Shown: piece after piece, positions 16,887-26,065 of the stretch
Position numbering within the stretch: the first letter of the stretch is position 1
Layout: every line of letters starts with the position of its first letter
Position numbers and translations under genes: made by a program
NCBI RefSeq assembly: GCF_021043365.1
Contig: NZ_JAJNDU010000006.1
Coordinates: 85,048-149,047, forward strand
Length of the DNA stretch: 64,000 nt
Origin: Sphingomonas sp. IC-11
GTDB lineage: Bacteria; Pseudomonadota; Alphaproteobacteria; Sphingomonadales; Sphingomonadaceae
Direction of reading: 5' to 3'
Notes under the pieces: generated by a model
What the model saw: only the letters and a program-made list of their open reading frames with translations
What the model was told of the DNA's origin: nothing
The model's database searches: none

Positions 16887-18713
16887 ATGGATCGTCGCAC
16901 CTTTCTTGGCAGCACCGGCGCTGCCGCTCTGGCGACCGCCGTTCCGGCTGCAGCGCAAAAGGCTGCCGCCGCCGGCACCAACGCGAACGACGCCAAGCTG
17001 CGCACGTTGCTGGACCGCTTCTTCTACGATCGCATCGGCGAAAACCCAGAAGGCGCCACTGCGCTGGGCTTGGACACCGGCGAGCGTGCCGGCCTCAAGT
17101 CGAAGCTGAACGACGGGTCCGCCGCTGGCGCGCAACAGGATCTTGCCCGCTCCAAGCGCGAGCTGGCGGAACTGCGCAAGATCAACCCCGCCTCGCTCTC
17201 CCCGGCGGCGCGGCTCGACTATGAGGTCGTGTCGTACCAGCTCCAGCGCAGCATCGCAGGTGGTGAGAAGTTCACGTACGGCGCCAGCATGGGCCGCTTC
17301 GCGCCCTACATCCTGACCCAGCTCACCGGCGCTTATCGCGAGGTGCCCGACTTCCTCGACGCGCAGCACCGCATCAAGGATGCCGCCGACGCCGACGCCT
17401 ATGTCGCCCGTGTCGCCGCCTTCGCCACCGCCATTGATCAGGATACCGAGCGCCAGCGGGCAGACGCCGCACGCGGCGTGTTCGCGCCCGATTACATCCT
17501 GGACACCACGCTGAAGCTGATGGGCGGCCTGCGCGATCAGCCGGCAGCGTCCACGGTGCCGGTCACGGCGCTGGCCGGCAAGCTGAAGGCCGCTAACCTC
17601 CCCGACGCACGCGTCGCCGAGGTCACGAAGATCATGAACGATCAGGTCTTCCCCGCGCTCGATCGCCAGCGTGCGCTGGTGACCGAGCTGCGCGGCCGCG
17701 CGTCGCACGACGCCGGCGCGTGGCGCCTGCCCGACGGCGAGGCCTATTATGCCGCCGCCGTCGAGGCTGCGACCACCGTCGCCATGCCGGGCGAGGAGGT
17801 TCACCGCCTTGGCCTCGCGCAGGTGGCAGAAATCAGCAACCGGATCGACGGCATCCTCAAGGCGCAGGGCATGACGCAGGGCAGCGTCGGCGAGCGGCTG
17901 GTCGCGCTCAACAAGCGCCCGGATCAGGTCTATCCCAATACCGATGCCGGCAAGGAGCAGCTGATCGCGCAGCTCAATTCGCAGGTCATCGCCATGCAGA
18001 AGCGCCTGCCAGAGCAATTCTCGTTTATCCCGAAGGCGCCGGTGGAGGTCCGCCGCGTGCCCAAGTCGATCGAGGCGGGGGCTCCCGGCGGCTATTACCA
18101 GAACGCCTCGCTCGATGGGTCGCGCCCGGGCATCTATTACATCAACCTGCGCGATAGCTTCGACCGTCCGAAGTTCGGCCTTGCAACCCTGTCGTACCAT
18201 GAGGCGGTGCCGGGCCATCACCTGCAGGTGATGACCGCGCTCGAATCGCAGGACATCCCGCTCATCCGCCGCCGCGGCGGCTTCAGCGGCTATACCGAGG
18301 GTTGGGCGCTCTACACCGAGCAGTTGGCGGATGAGATGGGCATGTACGAGGGCGATCCCCTCGGCCAGGTCGGCTATCTCCAGTCGCTGCTGTTCCGCGC
18401 GACGCGCCTCGTCGTCGACTCCGGCATGCACCACAAGCGCTGGAGCCGGGAGAAGGCGACCGATTACTTCATCGCAACCACCGGAATCGCGCGGGGTCGC
18501 AGCCAGAATGAGATCGATCGCTACACCTGCTGGCCGGGCCAGGCGTGCAGCTACAAGATCGGCCACACTGTGTGGGTGCGCCTGCGCGATGCGGTGAAGC
18601 AGAAGCAGGGCGCCGCCTTCGACCCGCGCAAGTTCCATGCGGTACTGCTCGACGGCGCGATGCCGCTGACCATCCTGGAGCGCATGGTGACGGAGCGGAT
18701 GCTGAAGGCCTGA
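16887..18713 (+). CDS. Tat-exported DUF885 family protein (putative metallopeptidase)
   Basis: A 608-residue DUF885 protein. The N-terminus MDRRTFLGSTGAAALATAVP is a twin-arginine signal. The predicted zinc motif HEAVPGHHLQ starts at His438, and the downstream EGWALYTEQLADEMG supplies the usual Glu ligand region. It also has the family end GQACSYKIGH. DUF885 proteins are gluzincin-like and often periplasmic, and the substrate is not established. SD AGGAG lies before the ATG. The upstream neighbour is another exported hydrolase, so a joint role in periplasmic peptide breakdown is possible but unproven. Confidence 0.87.
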   Translation: MDRRTFLGSTGAAALATAVPAAAQKAAAAGTNANDAKLRTLLDRFFYDRIGENPEGATALGLDTGERAGLKSKLNDGSAAGAQQDLARSKRELAELRKINPASLSPAARLDYEVVSYQLQRSIAGGEKFTYGASMGRFAPYILTQLTGAYREVPDFLDAQHRIKDAADADAYVARVAAFATAIDQDTERQRADAARGVFAPDYILDTTLKLMGGLRDQPAASTVPVTALAGKLKAANLPDARVAEVTKIMNDQVFPALDRQRALVTELRGRASHDAGAWRLPDGEAYYAAAVEAATTVAMPGEEVHRLGLAQVAEISNRIDGILKAQGMTQGSVGERLVALNKRPDQVYPNTDAGKEQLIAQLNSQVIAMQKRLPEQFSFIPKAPVEVRRVPKSIEAGAPGGYYQNASLDGSRPGIYYINLRDSFDRPKFGLATLSYHEAVPGHHLQVMTALESQDIPLIRRRGGFSGYTEGWALYTEQLADEMGMYEGDPLGQVGYLQSLLFRATRLVVDSGMHHKRWSREKATDYFIATTGIARGRSQNEIDRYTCWPGQACSYKIGHTVWVRLRDAVKQKQGAAFDPRKFHAVLLDGAMPLTILERMVTERMLKA

Positions 18714-18722
18714 CCACTCGAT

Positions 18723-18820
18723 CCGTCATCCCCACGCACGCGGGGATCCATGAGCGCTACCGCACCGGCTTTTTCGCCAGCCTCAGCGTCTATGGATCCT
18801 CGCCTTCGCGGGGATGACGG
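18723..18820. repeat. GTCATCCCC-type inverted repeat (copy A)
   Basis: Imperfect inverted repeat. The left arm is 18723-18751 (CCGTCATCCCCACGC...), and the right arm at 18792-18820 is its near reverse complement, about 24 of 29 positions, ending GGGGATGACGG. The 40-base centre is variable. The same arms recur at 35857-35946. It looks like a REP/MITE-type intergenic element and lies directly after the DUF885 stop. Confidence 0.75.
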
Positions 18821-18859
18821 ACTTGGTTATGTGCGGAGGAAAATACGGGAGAGGCATCA

Positions 18860-19540
18860 ATGCAGACCTATGACGACGTCGTGAACGGCCGCCGCAGCAT
18901 CCGCGGTTTCAAGCCCGATCCCGTCCCCCGCACGCTGATCGAGGAAGTGCTAGCGCTGGCGATGCGCTCCCCCTCCTCGCTCAACACGCAACCGTGGAAC
19001 TTCACCGTCGTCACCGGCGAACCGCTCGACCGCATCCGCCACGGCAACACGGAGCGCAACCTCGCCGGCGTGCCCCATTCGCGCGAATTCCGCCTGGGCG
19101 AGGAATATGCCGGGGTCCACCGCGAGCGGCAGATCGAGATCGCCAAGCAACTCTTCGGCGCCATGGACATCGCGCGCGAGGACAAGGCGAAGCGCCACGA
19201 CTGGGTGCTGCGCGGCTTTCGCCAATTCGACGCCCCCGTCTCGATCGTCGTCACCTATGATCGCGTCCTGCTCGGCAGCGACATTGCACCGTTCGATTGC
19301 GGCGCCGTCACCACCGCCCTCGTCAACGCCGCTTGGTCGCGCGGCCTGGGCTGCGTCATCAACAGCCAGGGCATCATGCAATCGCCGGTGGTCCGCGAAC
19401 ACGCCGGCATTCCCGACGATCAGGTGATCCAGACCTGCGTCGCCATGGGTTGGCCCGACGACAGCTTCCCCGCCAATGCCGTCGTCTCCCGCCGCAAGTC
19501 GGTCAGCGAAGCGGCGCGCTTCGTGGGATTTGCGGACTAG
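18860..19540 (+). CDS. Nitroreductase family protein
   Basis: A 226-residue FMN-dependent nitroreductase-like oxidoreductase. The N-terminal FMN-phosphate motif RRSIRGFKPDPVP and the segment SPSSLNTQPWNF are characteristic. The C-terminal half contains AAWSRGLGCVINSQG and the family-type ending with GWPDDSFPANAVVSRRK. The physiological substrate, whether quinone, nitroaromatic or other, is unknown. SD GGAGAGG precedes ATG 18860. Confidence 0.9.
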   Translation: MQTYDDVVNGRRSIRGFKPDPVPRTLIEEVLALAMRSPSSLNTQPWNFTVVTGEPLDRIRHGNTERNLAGVPHSREFRLGEEYAGVHRERQIEIAKQLFGAMDIAREDKAKRHDWVLRGFRQFDAPVSIVVTYDRVLLGSDIAPFDCGAVTTALVNAAWSRGLGCVINSQGIMQSPVVREHAGIPDDQVIQTCVAMGWPDDSFPANAVVSRRKSVSEAARFVGFAD

Positions 19541-19593
19541 GCAGAGCGCTGCGCGCAAGCCGGGTATAGCACGAGCGAAATGGCGGCTTTTGG

Positions 19594-20043
19594 TTAGCTG
19601 CCGTGCGCGGGCGCGCGCCTATGCGATTTTGTGAAAGCAAGAGCGGCGAAGTACACCAGCGGGCAAAGCAGCATCAGCATGACGGCGGGTTCGGTAGCCC
19701 ATCCTGTCAGACCATCATTGTCCGGCTCACCGGCGACCATCAGCATGATAGCAATGGCCCCGCGTACAATTGCGTAGCTAGCGGGCAAAAGAAGAAAGTG
19801 AAGAAGCCAGCCGCGGCGACTTCTTGTCGAGCTGAACCAGAAGGTTATCCCTATGATGGGTGGGGACAGCGTGGCTACTACTAGGCCGAAGACCCAAACG
19901 GTAAACGCCGGTCTGGTTAGCGTGTCACGATAGTAGTCAGCGATGCCGTCCGGGCGCGTTCCAAGAGCGATGAAGGAACCGGCGACGGCGGCAGCAACCG
20001 CAACTGCCAGCATCACACCGCGCGCCATTCGGTTTCCCCGCAT
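19594..20043 (-). CDS. Orphan multi-pass membrane protein
   Basis: A 149-residue protein with four predicted transmembrane helices: an N-terminal one (GVMLAVAVAAAVAGSFIAL), two central and one C-terminal (VMLMLLCPLVYFAALAF). It ends in a short basic tail. No family recognised. ATG 20043 is preceded by AGGGA at suitable spacing; an upstream in-frame start would add 24 residues. By eye, the gene and its flank are less GC-rich than neighbours, consistent with an acquired or fast-evolving gene. Confidence 0.6.
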   Translation of the reverse strand: MRGNRMARGVMLAVAVAAAVAGSFIALGTRPDGIADYYRDTLTRPAFTVWVFGLVVATLSPPIIGITFWFSSTRSRRGWLLHFLLLPASYAIVRGAIAIMLMVAGEPDNDGLTGWATEPAVMLMLLCPLVYFAALAFTKSHRRAPAHGS

Positions 20044-20363
20044 CAACAAGTCCCTGCCAAGACGCGTAGGGTTCCCGCAAATGGGTATGTCCGCAACTGA
20101 ACGTTTGCAGACCAACCCCCATCATCCACGCTTGTGCCCCCGGCAAAGGCACAGCCCGCATCGACAGCCATCCATCTGCCGACACGAGCCATACCCTCAC
20201 ACTCGCCGAAACGAGCCGAGCCTGCCGAAGTCAACCGCGTGGAGTGCCGCGGCCTGTACCTCCGACCGGCTCATCCGAACGGGCGGAGTTCCGCTCCTCC
20301 CCCCAGCTCAGCCCAGAATCAAGCAACCCGCCAAATGCTAGGCCCGAGACACTCGGGCCGGCG
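20044..20363. other. Intergenic region, no gene seen
   Basis: About 320 bases between two minus-strand genes. Open frames here lack ribosome sites and domain-like content. The only clear structure is the hairpin at 20341-20359 next to the epoxide hydrolase stop. The right end of the region near 20043 must hold the promoter of the orphan membrane gene, but no box is convincing. Confidence 0.5.
20341..20359 (-). terminator. Terminator-like hairpin after epoxide hydrolase gene
   Basis: Perfect eight-base stem GGCCCGAG (20341-20348) with CTCGGGCC (20352-20359) and loop ACA, four bases beyond the stop of the minus-strand hydrolase. No U-run follows. Confidence 0.5.
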
Positions 20364-21380
20364 TCAGCCCGGAAACCTCTTGTCCAACCAACCAAGCAGC
20401 GCTCGGTTCACCTCCTCGGGAAATTCTTGCTGGGTCCAGTGCCCGGACTTCTCCACCAGCACCCGCTCCAGATCGGGGACGTAGCGCTCCATGCCCTCGG
20501 TCATCGCGGGGCTCAGCACCACGTCATTCTCCGCCATCACCATCAGCGACGGCACCTCGACCTTCTCGACCAGATCGACGGAATTCTGCCAGTTGCGGGT
20601 GAAGTTGCGATACCAGTTGATGCCGCCAGTGAAGCCCGTTTCCGCGAAGGTCCCGGCGAATGCAGCGATCTCGTCATCGCTCAGGAACTGTTGCGGATCG
20701 TTCGCTGGATCATAGAGCTTCAGCCCCTCGCCCAGCGCCAGCGTGCGCTGCTCGGCCGGCAATTGCTCATATTCCTTCAGCGTCATCTGCGGCTTGCGCA
20801 TGAAGAAGCGCATCGACCGCTCCGGGTCCGCTGCCAGCGCCGCATCCGCCTCGCCCGGCTTCTGGAACCAGACGATGTACATGTCGTCGCCATAGGCCGC
20901 GCGCATGCCGGCGATCGGATCGATCTCGCCGCGGGGCAGGAACGGCGTGTTCACCCCGATCACGCCGGCGCATCGCTCGGGGTAACGCAGTGCGAACTGC
21001 CACACCACCATGCCGCCCCAGTCATGGCCGCAGGGGATCGCCTTTTCGACGCCCAGCGCATCCATCATGCCGGCAATGTCGGCGGTCAGATGCTCCAGGT
21101 CATAATCCTCGATCTTCTCGGGCCGGCTGGTCAGGCCATAGCCGCGCTGGTCCGGCGCGATTGCCCAACGACCTGCCTTTTCGAATGCGTCCAACTGGTG
21201 GCGCCACGAAAAGGCGAGCTCGGGAAAGCCGTGGCAGAAGATCACGGGCACGCCCTGGCCTTTCGGCCCGACCTCGTAATAGGCCATGCGAATGCCGTTC
21301 GTTTCCACGAACTGTACCGGTGGCATTGCCTCCGCGAGCGCCCGCGGCGCTTCGATCACATCGTTCACGGCCGAGCTCAT
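20364..21380 (-). CDS. Epoxide hydrolase-like alpha/beta hydrolase
   Basis: A 338-residue alpha/beta-hydrolase. The oxyanion motif HGFPE is at about residues 50-54, and the nucleophile Asp120 sits in GHDWGG, as in soluble epoxide hydrolases (and haloalkane dehalogenases). The C-terminal His is in SGHWTQQEFPEEV. The cap contains Tyr residues expected for epoxide opening. It would convert an epoxide to a vicinal diol. Its ATG at 21380 overlaps the stop of the Zn-alcohol dehydrogenase gene as ATGA, so the two are one operon. Substrate inferred only from context. Confidence 0.87.
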   Translation of the reverse strand: MSSAVNDVIEAPRALAEAMPPVQFVETNGIRMAYYEVGPKGQGVPVIFCHGFPELAFSWRHQLDAFEKAGRWAIAPDQRGYGLTSRPEKIEDYDLEHLTADIAGMMDALGVEKAIPCGHDWGGMVVWQFALRYPERCAGVIGVNTPFLPRGEIDPIAGMRAAYGDDMYIVWFQKPGEADAALAADPERSMRFFMRKPQMTLKEYEQLPAEQRTLALGEGLKLYDPANDPQQFLSDDEIAAFAGTFAETGFTGGINWYRNFTRNWQNSVDLVEKVEVPSLMVMAENDVVLSPAMTEGMERYVPDLERVLVEKSGHWTQQEFPEEVNRALLGWLDKRFPG

Positions 21381-22459
21381 GCGGTCACTCCCGGTCGGAC
21401 GACGACCTTGCACTGTTGTTCGGGGTCAGCGAGCGCGGCGAAGGCAGCGGCGACGCCGTCGAGGCCCACCTCGTCGGTAATTGCCGGGAGAACGTCGATC
21501 TTGCCGTCGGCGATGTTGGTCAGCGTCGCGGCAAACTCGCCCGCCGTGTAGCCAAGCACGAACCGGAAATCGATTTGCTTGTTGATGCACAGGAACGGCT
21601 CGATCTTGTCCGTTTCCATGCACACGCCCACCACGATCACCTGGGTGCTGACCGGCACCGATTCGATGATGTTCTGGAGAACGCCTGGCACGCCGACGCA
21701 TTCGAACACGATCGCGCGCTTGCCGGTCTGGCCGGTCATCATGGCGGCCATCCGTTCCGAGGACGTGCGCGGCACGCCCAGCTCACTCCACTTCGTGTGC
21801 GGCGATTCTCTCGCTGGATCCACGATGATGTCGGCGCCCATCTTCTCCGCGACCGCGCGCCGGGCAGGCGAGAAATCCGCCGCCACCACCGGCCCCAGCC
21901 CGCGCGATTTCAGCGCCGCGATCACCGCCAGGCCCACTGGGCCACAGCCGATGACCAGGTTCACCGTATCCGCGCCAGCCGCAGACATGGCGACGGCATG
22001 TTCGCCCACTGCAAACGGCTCGGTCATGGCTGCCTGCACATCGGACAGGCCGTTGGGCACTTCGAGGAGCATTGCCTCGCTCAGCACCATCTGCTCGCTG
22101 TAACCGCCCGGGTACGTGTTCGAATATCCGATCGCTTCATAGCCTTCGGGCTTCATCGCGATCGGCATGGAGACGACGCGCGTACCCGTTTTCAGCGTCT
22201 TGGCCGAACCAGGGCCGTGATCCAGGATTTCGGCCGAAAATTCATGACCGAAGATCATGTCCTTGGACGGATCCGTGCGCGGCTTTTCACCCGTGCGCGC
22301 GCCAAGCTCCAGCATGTTTTCGAATGAATGGACGGCGTGAAGATCCGATCCGCAGATGCCGCAAGCCAACGTCTTCACCAGCACTTCGCCCTGGCCCGGT
22401 ACCGGATCGGGCACCTCGTCGCAGATCAATTGCTTGTTGCGTCTCACCACGGCCCGCAT
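21377..22459 (-). CDS. Zinc-dependent alcohol dehydrogenase
   Basis: A 360-residue MDR dehydrogenase. The catalytic-zinc motif GICGSDLHAVH is near residue 34 and IFGHEF follows. The Rossmann motif is GCGPVGLAVIAAL. The four-Cys structural zinc lobe usually found after GHE is missing, so only the catalytic zinc is expected. It likely oxidises a secondary alcohol or diol with NAD(P). ATG 22459 follows GAGAGGGAGGGG. It is upstream of, and overlaps, the epoxide hydrolase gene, and diverges from the FAD oxidoreductase gene over a region with a possible operator. Confidence 0.88.
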   Translation of the reverse strand: MRAVVRRNKQLICDEVPDPVPGQGEVLVKTLACGICGSDLHAVHSFENMLELGARTGEKPRTDPSKDMIFGHEFSAEILDHGPGSAKTLKTGTRVVSMPIAMKPEGYEAIGYSNTYPGGYSEQMVLSEAMLLEVPNGLSDVQAAMTEPFAVGEHAVAMSAAGADTVNLVIGCGPVGLAVIAALKSRGLGPVVAADFSPARRAVAEKMGADIIVDPARESPHTKWSELGVPRTSSERMAAMMTGQTGKRAIVFECVGVPGVLQNIIESVPVSTQVIVVGVCMETDKIEPFLCINKQIDFRFVLGYTAGEFAATLTNIADGKIDVLPAITDEVGLDGVAAAFAALADPEQQCKVVVRPGVTA

Positions 22460-22549
22460 CGCAGCCCCTCCCTCTCCGATTGTCCGACGTGATCGCCGGA
22501 TCGTTGCCGCATCGTGGCCCCTGCCGTTGGCGGGCGCAAGCCGCATATT

Positions 22550-22561
22550 CATAACGCGTTC
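22550..22561 (+). promoter_or_regulatory. Candidate operator CATAACGCGTTC (site 1)
   Basis: The 12-mer CATAACGCGTTC, with an AACGCGTT palindromic core, lies in the 161-base divergent region between the Zn-ADH and FAD oxidoreductase genes. The identical 12-mer occurs inverted at 27349-27360, in the only other divergent promoter region of this cluster, upstream of the TetR gene. Position and repetition suggest a binding site of that regulator. Confidence 0.45.
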
Positions 22562-22620
22562 GAATTTATTGCGGCTGATCGTTTTTGGAAATATATGTCG
22601 CCAAAATGTCGGAGGGATGA

Positions 22621-24144
22621 ATGTCGGGCAGCACCATTTCAGGCGCGTCGGGCGAGCAGGTGATCGTCGTCGGGGCCGGCATCGCGGGCCTGTGCACGGC
22701 GCTTCGCCTCGGCGGCGGATCGCGTCGCGTTACCCTGCTGGAGCGCGACGAAGCGCCGCCGGAGGGTGGGCCCGATGTCGCGTTCGATCAATGGCAGCGC
22801 CGCGGCGTCAGCCAGCTGCGTCAGAGCCACGCCTTTCTGGCGCGATTGCGCAACATCATCCGCGACGAACATCCCCGGCTGCTGGAGGATCTCTACGCCG
22901 CCGGCTGCCGCGACATTACCTTTCAGGATATGCTGCCGCCCAAGCTGAAGGCGACCTATGTGCCGGCGCCGGGTGACAGCGATCTCACCATTCTCACCAG
23001 CCGCCGCACCACATTGGAGCTGGTGATCCGCCGCTATGTCGAGCGTCTTCCCGGCGTATCGATCCGCAGCGGCGTGAAGGTGCGCAGCCCGCTGTTCCAC
23101 AAGAACATTGAGGGCACGATGGTGGTGACGGGTGTCGCCGCGGATACGGCGAACGGGCGCGAGGAAATCACCGCCGAAATGGTAGTCGACGCTGGCGGCA
23201 AGGCGGCGAACCTTATCGAACAGCTCATCAAGGCCGGTGCCCCGATCGCCGAAACGGCGGAGACGGCGGGCGTCCTTTATTTCACCCGCCATTATCGCCT
23301 GCGCGATGGGCAGGAGGAGCCGCCGCGGGGCGACGTGCCCGCCTCGGGCGATCTTGGCTATCTCAAGTTCGGCGTATTCCCTGCGGACAATCGCCGCTTC
23401 TCGATCACCCTTTGCGTGCCGGAAATCGAGCATGAGCTGCGCAAGGCGGTCATGGACGGCGACACTTTCCAGCGCATCTGCATGGCCATGCCCGGCATGG
23501 CCCCATGGGTGGATCCCGCCACATCGGAGCCGGTGGGCAAGGTCATCGGCATGGGCGATCTGCACAGCCGATGGCGTAGCCTCATGGTGGATGGCAGACC
23601 GGCAGTGCTGGGTTTCTTCGCCATTGGCGACGCGTTGGTGCGCACCAATCCACTTTATGGACGGGGCTGTTCGCTCGCCGCCGTCAGTGCCGGAGTCCTG
23701 CGCCGCGCGTTGGACAGCACGCGCGATCCTGCTGCCCGGCTGGGCATCTATGACAGCGGCATCCTGGCGGAGGTTAGGCCTTATTACGATCTCATGCTGA
23801 AGCAGGATCGCGCCGCCATTCGCCGCGCCCGCGCCACCCTCACGCCGGACCATCGGCCGCGGCTCAAGGCACGATTGGCAAAAAGCTTCGTGGAAGACGG
23901 CATCACGATCGCAGCCCGGTCCGATGTTCAGCTAATGCGGGCAATGATGCGCGGCTTCCACATGCTCGAACATCCTGAGGCTTGGCTGAAGCGTCCGCAG
24001 AATCTCAGCAAGGTGCTTGGCTATTGGGCGCGTGGGCGACGCCTCAACGCCGATGCCTATGCGCCGCAGCCTGGGCCTGACCGTCCCGAGTTGATGGCAA
24101 CCATCGGCCTTGATGCCCGCGCCGATTTGCTGGAGGCAGCCTGA
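22621..24144 (+). CDS. FAD-dependent oxidoreductase/monooxygenase
   Basis: A 507-residue flavoprotein of the UbiH/squalene-epoxidase-like group. The dinucleotide motif VVGAGIAGLCTALRLGGG is near residue 16. RRGVSQLRQSHAFL near residue 60 is the RxGVxQxRHxH-type motif of this group. The second FAD motif is FAIGDALVRTNPLYGRG. It could hydroxylate or dehydrogenate an organic substrate; which is unknown. SD GGAGGG precedes ATG 22621. It is transcribed away from the Zn-ADH/epoxide hydrolase operon and shares its control region. Confidence 0.83.
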   Translation: MSGSTISGASGEQVIVVGAGIAGLCTALRLGGGSRRVTLLERDEAPPEGGPDVAFDQWQRRGVSQLRQSHAFLARLRNIIRDEHPRLLEDLYAAGCRDITFQDMLPPKLKATYVPAPGDSDLTILTSRRTTLELVIRRYVERLPGVSIRSGVKVRSPLFHKNIEGTMVVTGVAADTANGREEITAEMVVDAGGKAANLIEQLIKAGAPIAETAETAGVLYFTRHYRLRDGQEEPPRGDVPASGDLGYLKFGVFPADNRRFSITLCVPEIEHELRKAVMDGDTFQRICMAMPGMAPWVDPATSEPVGKVIGMGDLHSRWRSLMVDGRPAVLGFFAIGDALVRTNPLYGRGCSLAAVSAGVLRRALDSTRDPAARLGIYDSGILAEVRPYYDLMLKQDRAAIRRARATLTPDHRPRLKARLAKSFVEDGITIAARSDVQLMRAMMRGFHMLEHPEAWLKRPQNLSKVLGYWARGRRLNADAYAPQPGPDRPELMATIGLDARADLLEAA

Positions 24145-24308
24145 GATCGGCGAAGCGAGCTCCGAACCGACGATTTGGTACGCCGCGCCGCGCTATCCGG
24201 GCCGGCCGCGGCGATGATCGGCCAGCATCGACGGTGCTCCAACGAACAACCGGTCGAGGCCAAGCACCTCCGGATCAAGGCCAATCACTCCCGATATCGT
24301 TCCGAACG

Positions 24309-24698
24309 TCACCGGGATATGCGCGCCCAAGCTGGGTCATTATCCCCGGGAAAGCCGTCCAACGTCTCGCGCGCCCGCGAAAGCCAGCCCTCAAGGGCGT
24401 TCAGCGCCTTGGCGGTCAGGGTAAGCGTATCGCTCAGGTCCCCTTCGCCGTCGCCGAGGATCAGCTTCTCTCGAGTGAGATACTCGATCCATCGGCGGCC
24501 CGTGGCGCTCACCCCGCCGATCTGCTCGAGTGCGGTGAAGCCGGTCAACCGCTCGCCGCGCGCATCTGCCACGAACAGGACGAGAAGCAGTTCATAGGCG
24601 AGTTCGCCGCCGAACAGCTCCGCTGGCAATTCCCGGCGGCGATCGCGCCGAACCGCCAGTATCGCGCGCGCCAGCTCGGCCAGTGTATCGTCAGCCAT
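24309..24698 (-). CDS. Small winged-helix (MarR-like) DNA-binding protein
   Basis: A 129-residue protein with a predicted winged helix-turn-helix. Helices around LAYELLLVLFVADARGERLTG are followed by a recognition region, SATGRRWIEYLTREKLI, and a wing plus LTLTAKALNALEGWL. This pattern occurs in sphingomonad MarR-like proteins that contain RRELPAELF near the start. ATG 24698 has SD GGGAGAAAA. The ligand and targets are unknown. It lies tail-to-tail with the FAD oxidoreductase gene and may be a local regulator. Confidence 0.65.
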   Translation of the reverse strand: MADDTLAELARAILAVRRDRRRELPAELFGGELAYELLLVLFVADARGERLTGFTALEQIGGVSATGRRWIEYLTREKLILGDGEGDLSDTLTLTAKALNALEGWLSRARETLDGFPGDNDPAWARISR

Positions 24699-25219
24699 GG
24701 TTTTCTCCCCCATTCAGGTCTGGGGAGCAATCGTTCCGGCATGACCACAAGACCGCTCCGCCGAGCGCCTGAGATCCCGACTTAGCAGATAAGGCAGCGG
24801 ATGTACCGACGCTAATTCGCGATGCGCCAGGCTCCGGAACAGCAATCGAAGTGACTGGAACAAGCATTCGCGTCAGGGAGTCGTGCTGGAACATATGCCC
24901 ACATCACCTCTACACGACCCGACGGACTTATATCGCTCACAATCTATTAGGTCACTTCGTTGCTCGAGTCACGCAGGATTACGGCACAACTTCCCCTAAG
25001 GGCAGAGCGCATCACCAACGAAAAGCGGTACTGAAGAGAGGCCGAGTAACGGGCGGGGTTCGAGGGAGCACCACTTAAACGCTGCAACGCTGTTGCCAGC
25101 GAAGGTAGTCGCCGACACTGCTTCGCGGCAAGCTAAGCACCCATCTTGCCATGACTATTCTGCCCTCAACACGCACCGGAGGATGAGCGAGCGGCGCCGT
25201 TCCGCGCCCGCACCCGTGT
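24699..25219. other. Gene-poor, less GC-rich intergenic stretch
   Basis: About 520 bases without a convincing gene. By eye the sequence is more AT-rich than the surroundings, with words such as TATATCGCTCACAATCTATTAG. One plus-strand frame (24851-25078, 75 codons) is open but has no ribosome site, domain or typical codon use. I see no tRNA, repeat or integrase remnant. It may hold the promoter of the winged-helix gene and decayed sequence. Confidence 0.5.
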
Positions 25220-26065
25220 TCAACCTGCCGTAGCGCCGATCGGGACCGGTGTGGCTGCGGCCACTTGTGCGTCGATCGTGGCAAACAATCGGCCTTCCGC
25301 CATCTCGTCGCGGGTCTGTTCCGGGTGCAACGTGGCCATATGGTCCAGCGCGACCAGCTCGCGCGGAACATACCAGTGCAAGCGATCGCTATGATATGCT
25401 TCCCAGACCGTCTCGGCCACTTCGCGCGGCGGGATCGCACGGAAAACGCCTGCCTTCGGTGCTGCTGCTGCTGCGCCTTCGGGAAGGATCGGCGTGTCGA
25501 TCAGCGCCGGCAGCACGTCCGCCACGCGGATACCGTATGGCTTCAACTCGATCGCCAGCGCCTCGGTCAGCCCCTTCACCGCATGTTTGGTGGCCGAATA
25601 GACCGCGATCATCGGCATGCCATAAGTGGCCGACGAGGAGGATGTGGTGAAGCACATCGACTCCGGCGTAGCCTTCAGCAACGGGATCGCTAGGTGAATG
25701 CCGGTCAACACTCCGACGAAGTTCACGTTCACGACGGCGAGCACGTCCTCCCAAGGCTGATCCGCAAAGGGCCCGCCGCGGCCGATGCCGGCGTTGTTGT
25801 AGAGAATGTCGAGCCGACCCCCGCTGGCCGCGGCGAACCGATCCAGTGCCGCCGCATAGGCCGTACGGTCGGTTACATCCAGACGCTGGACCAAGCAGTT
25901 GTCGCTGCCCAGCTCCTGCTCCAACCGTGCCAGCCCAGCCTCGTTGATGTCGACGCCGCCAATGAACCAGCCTTGCCGGGCGAACAGCCGCGCCGTTTCC
26001 AACCCCATGCCGGAGGCCGCGCCAGTGATGAAGATCGCCTTTCGGCCGTTTGCGGCGGCGCTCAC
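25220..26065 (-). CDS. Short-chain dehydrogenase/reductase
   Basis: A 281-residue classical SDR with cofactor motif TGAASGMGLETA, structural NNAGIG, and the catalytic Ser...YSATKHAVKG (Tyr and Lys of YxxxK). Acidic VDIN after beta-2 suggests NAD preference. The GTG start at 26065 overlaps the LLM gene stop as GTGA; the long frame upstream is shadow of the LLM gene. It likely oxidises a hydroxyl group or reduces a ketone in the pathway started by the LLM enzyme. Confidence 0.9.
   Translation of the reverse strand: MSAAANGRKAIFITGAASGMGLETARLFARQGWFIGGVDINEAGLARLEQELGSDNCLVQRLDVTDRTAYAAALDRFAAASGGRLDILYNNAGIGRGGPFADQPWEDVLAVVNVNFVGVLTGIHLAIPLLKATPESMCFTTSSSSATYGMPMIAVYSATKHAVKGLTEALAIELKPYGIRVADVLPALIDTPILPEGAAAAAPKAGVFRAIPPREVAETVWEAYHSDRLHWYVPRELVALDHMATLHPEQTRDEMAEGRLFATIDAQVAAATPVPIGATAG

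Noticed and set aside
24851..25078. 75-codon plus-strand frame in the gene-free island
   Set aside because: No SD, no recognisable family, poor codon usage for this genome.
25040..25080. GGGTTCGAGGGA resembling a tRNA T-arm
   Set aside because: No matching acceptor stem, D-arm or anticodon arm around it.
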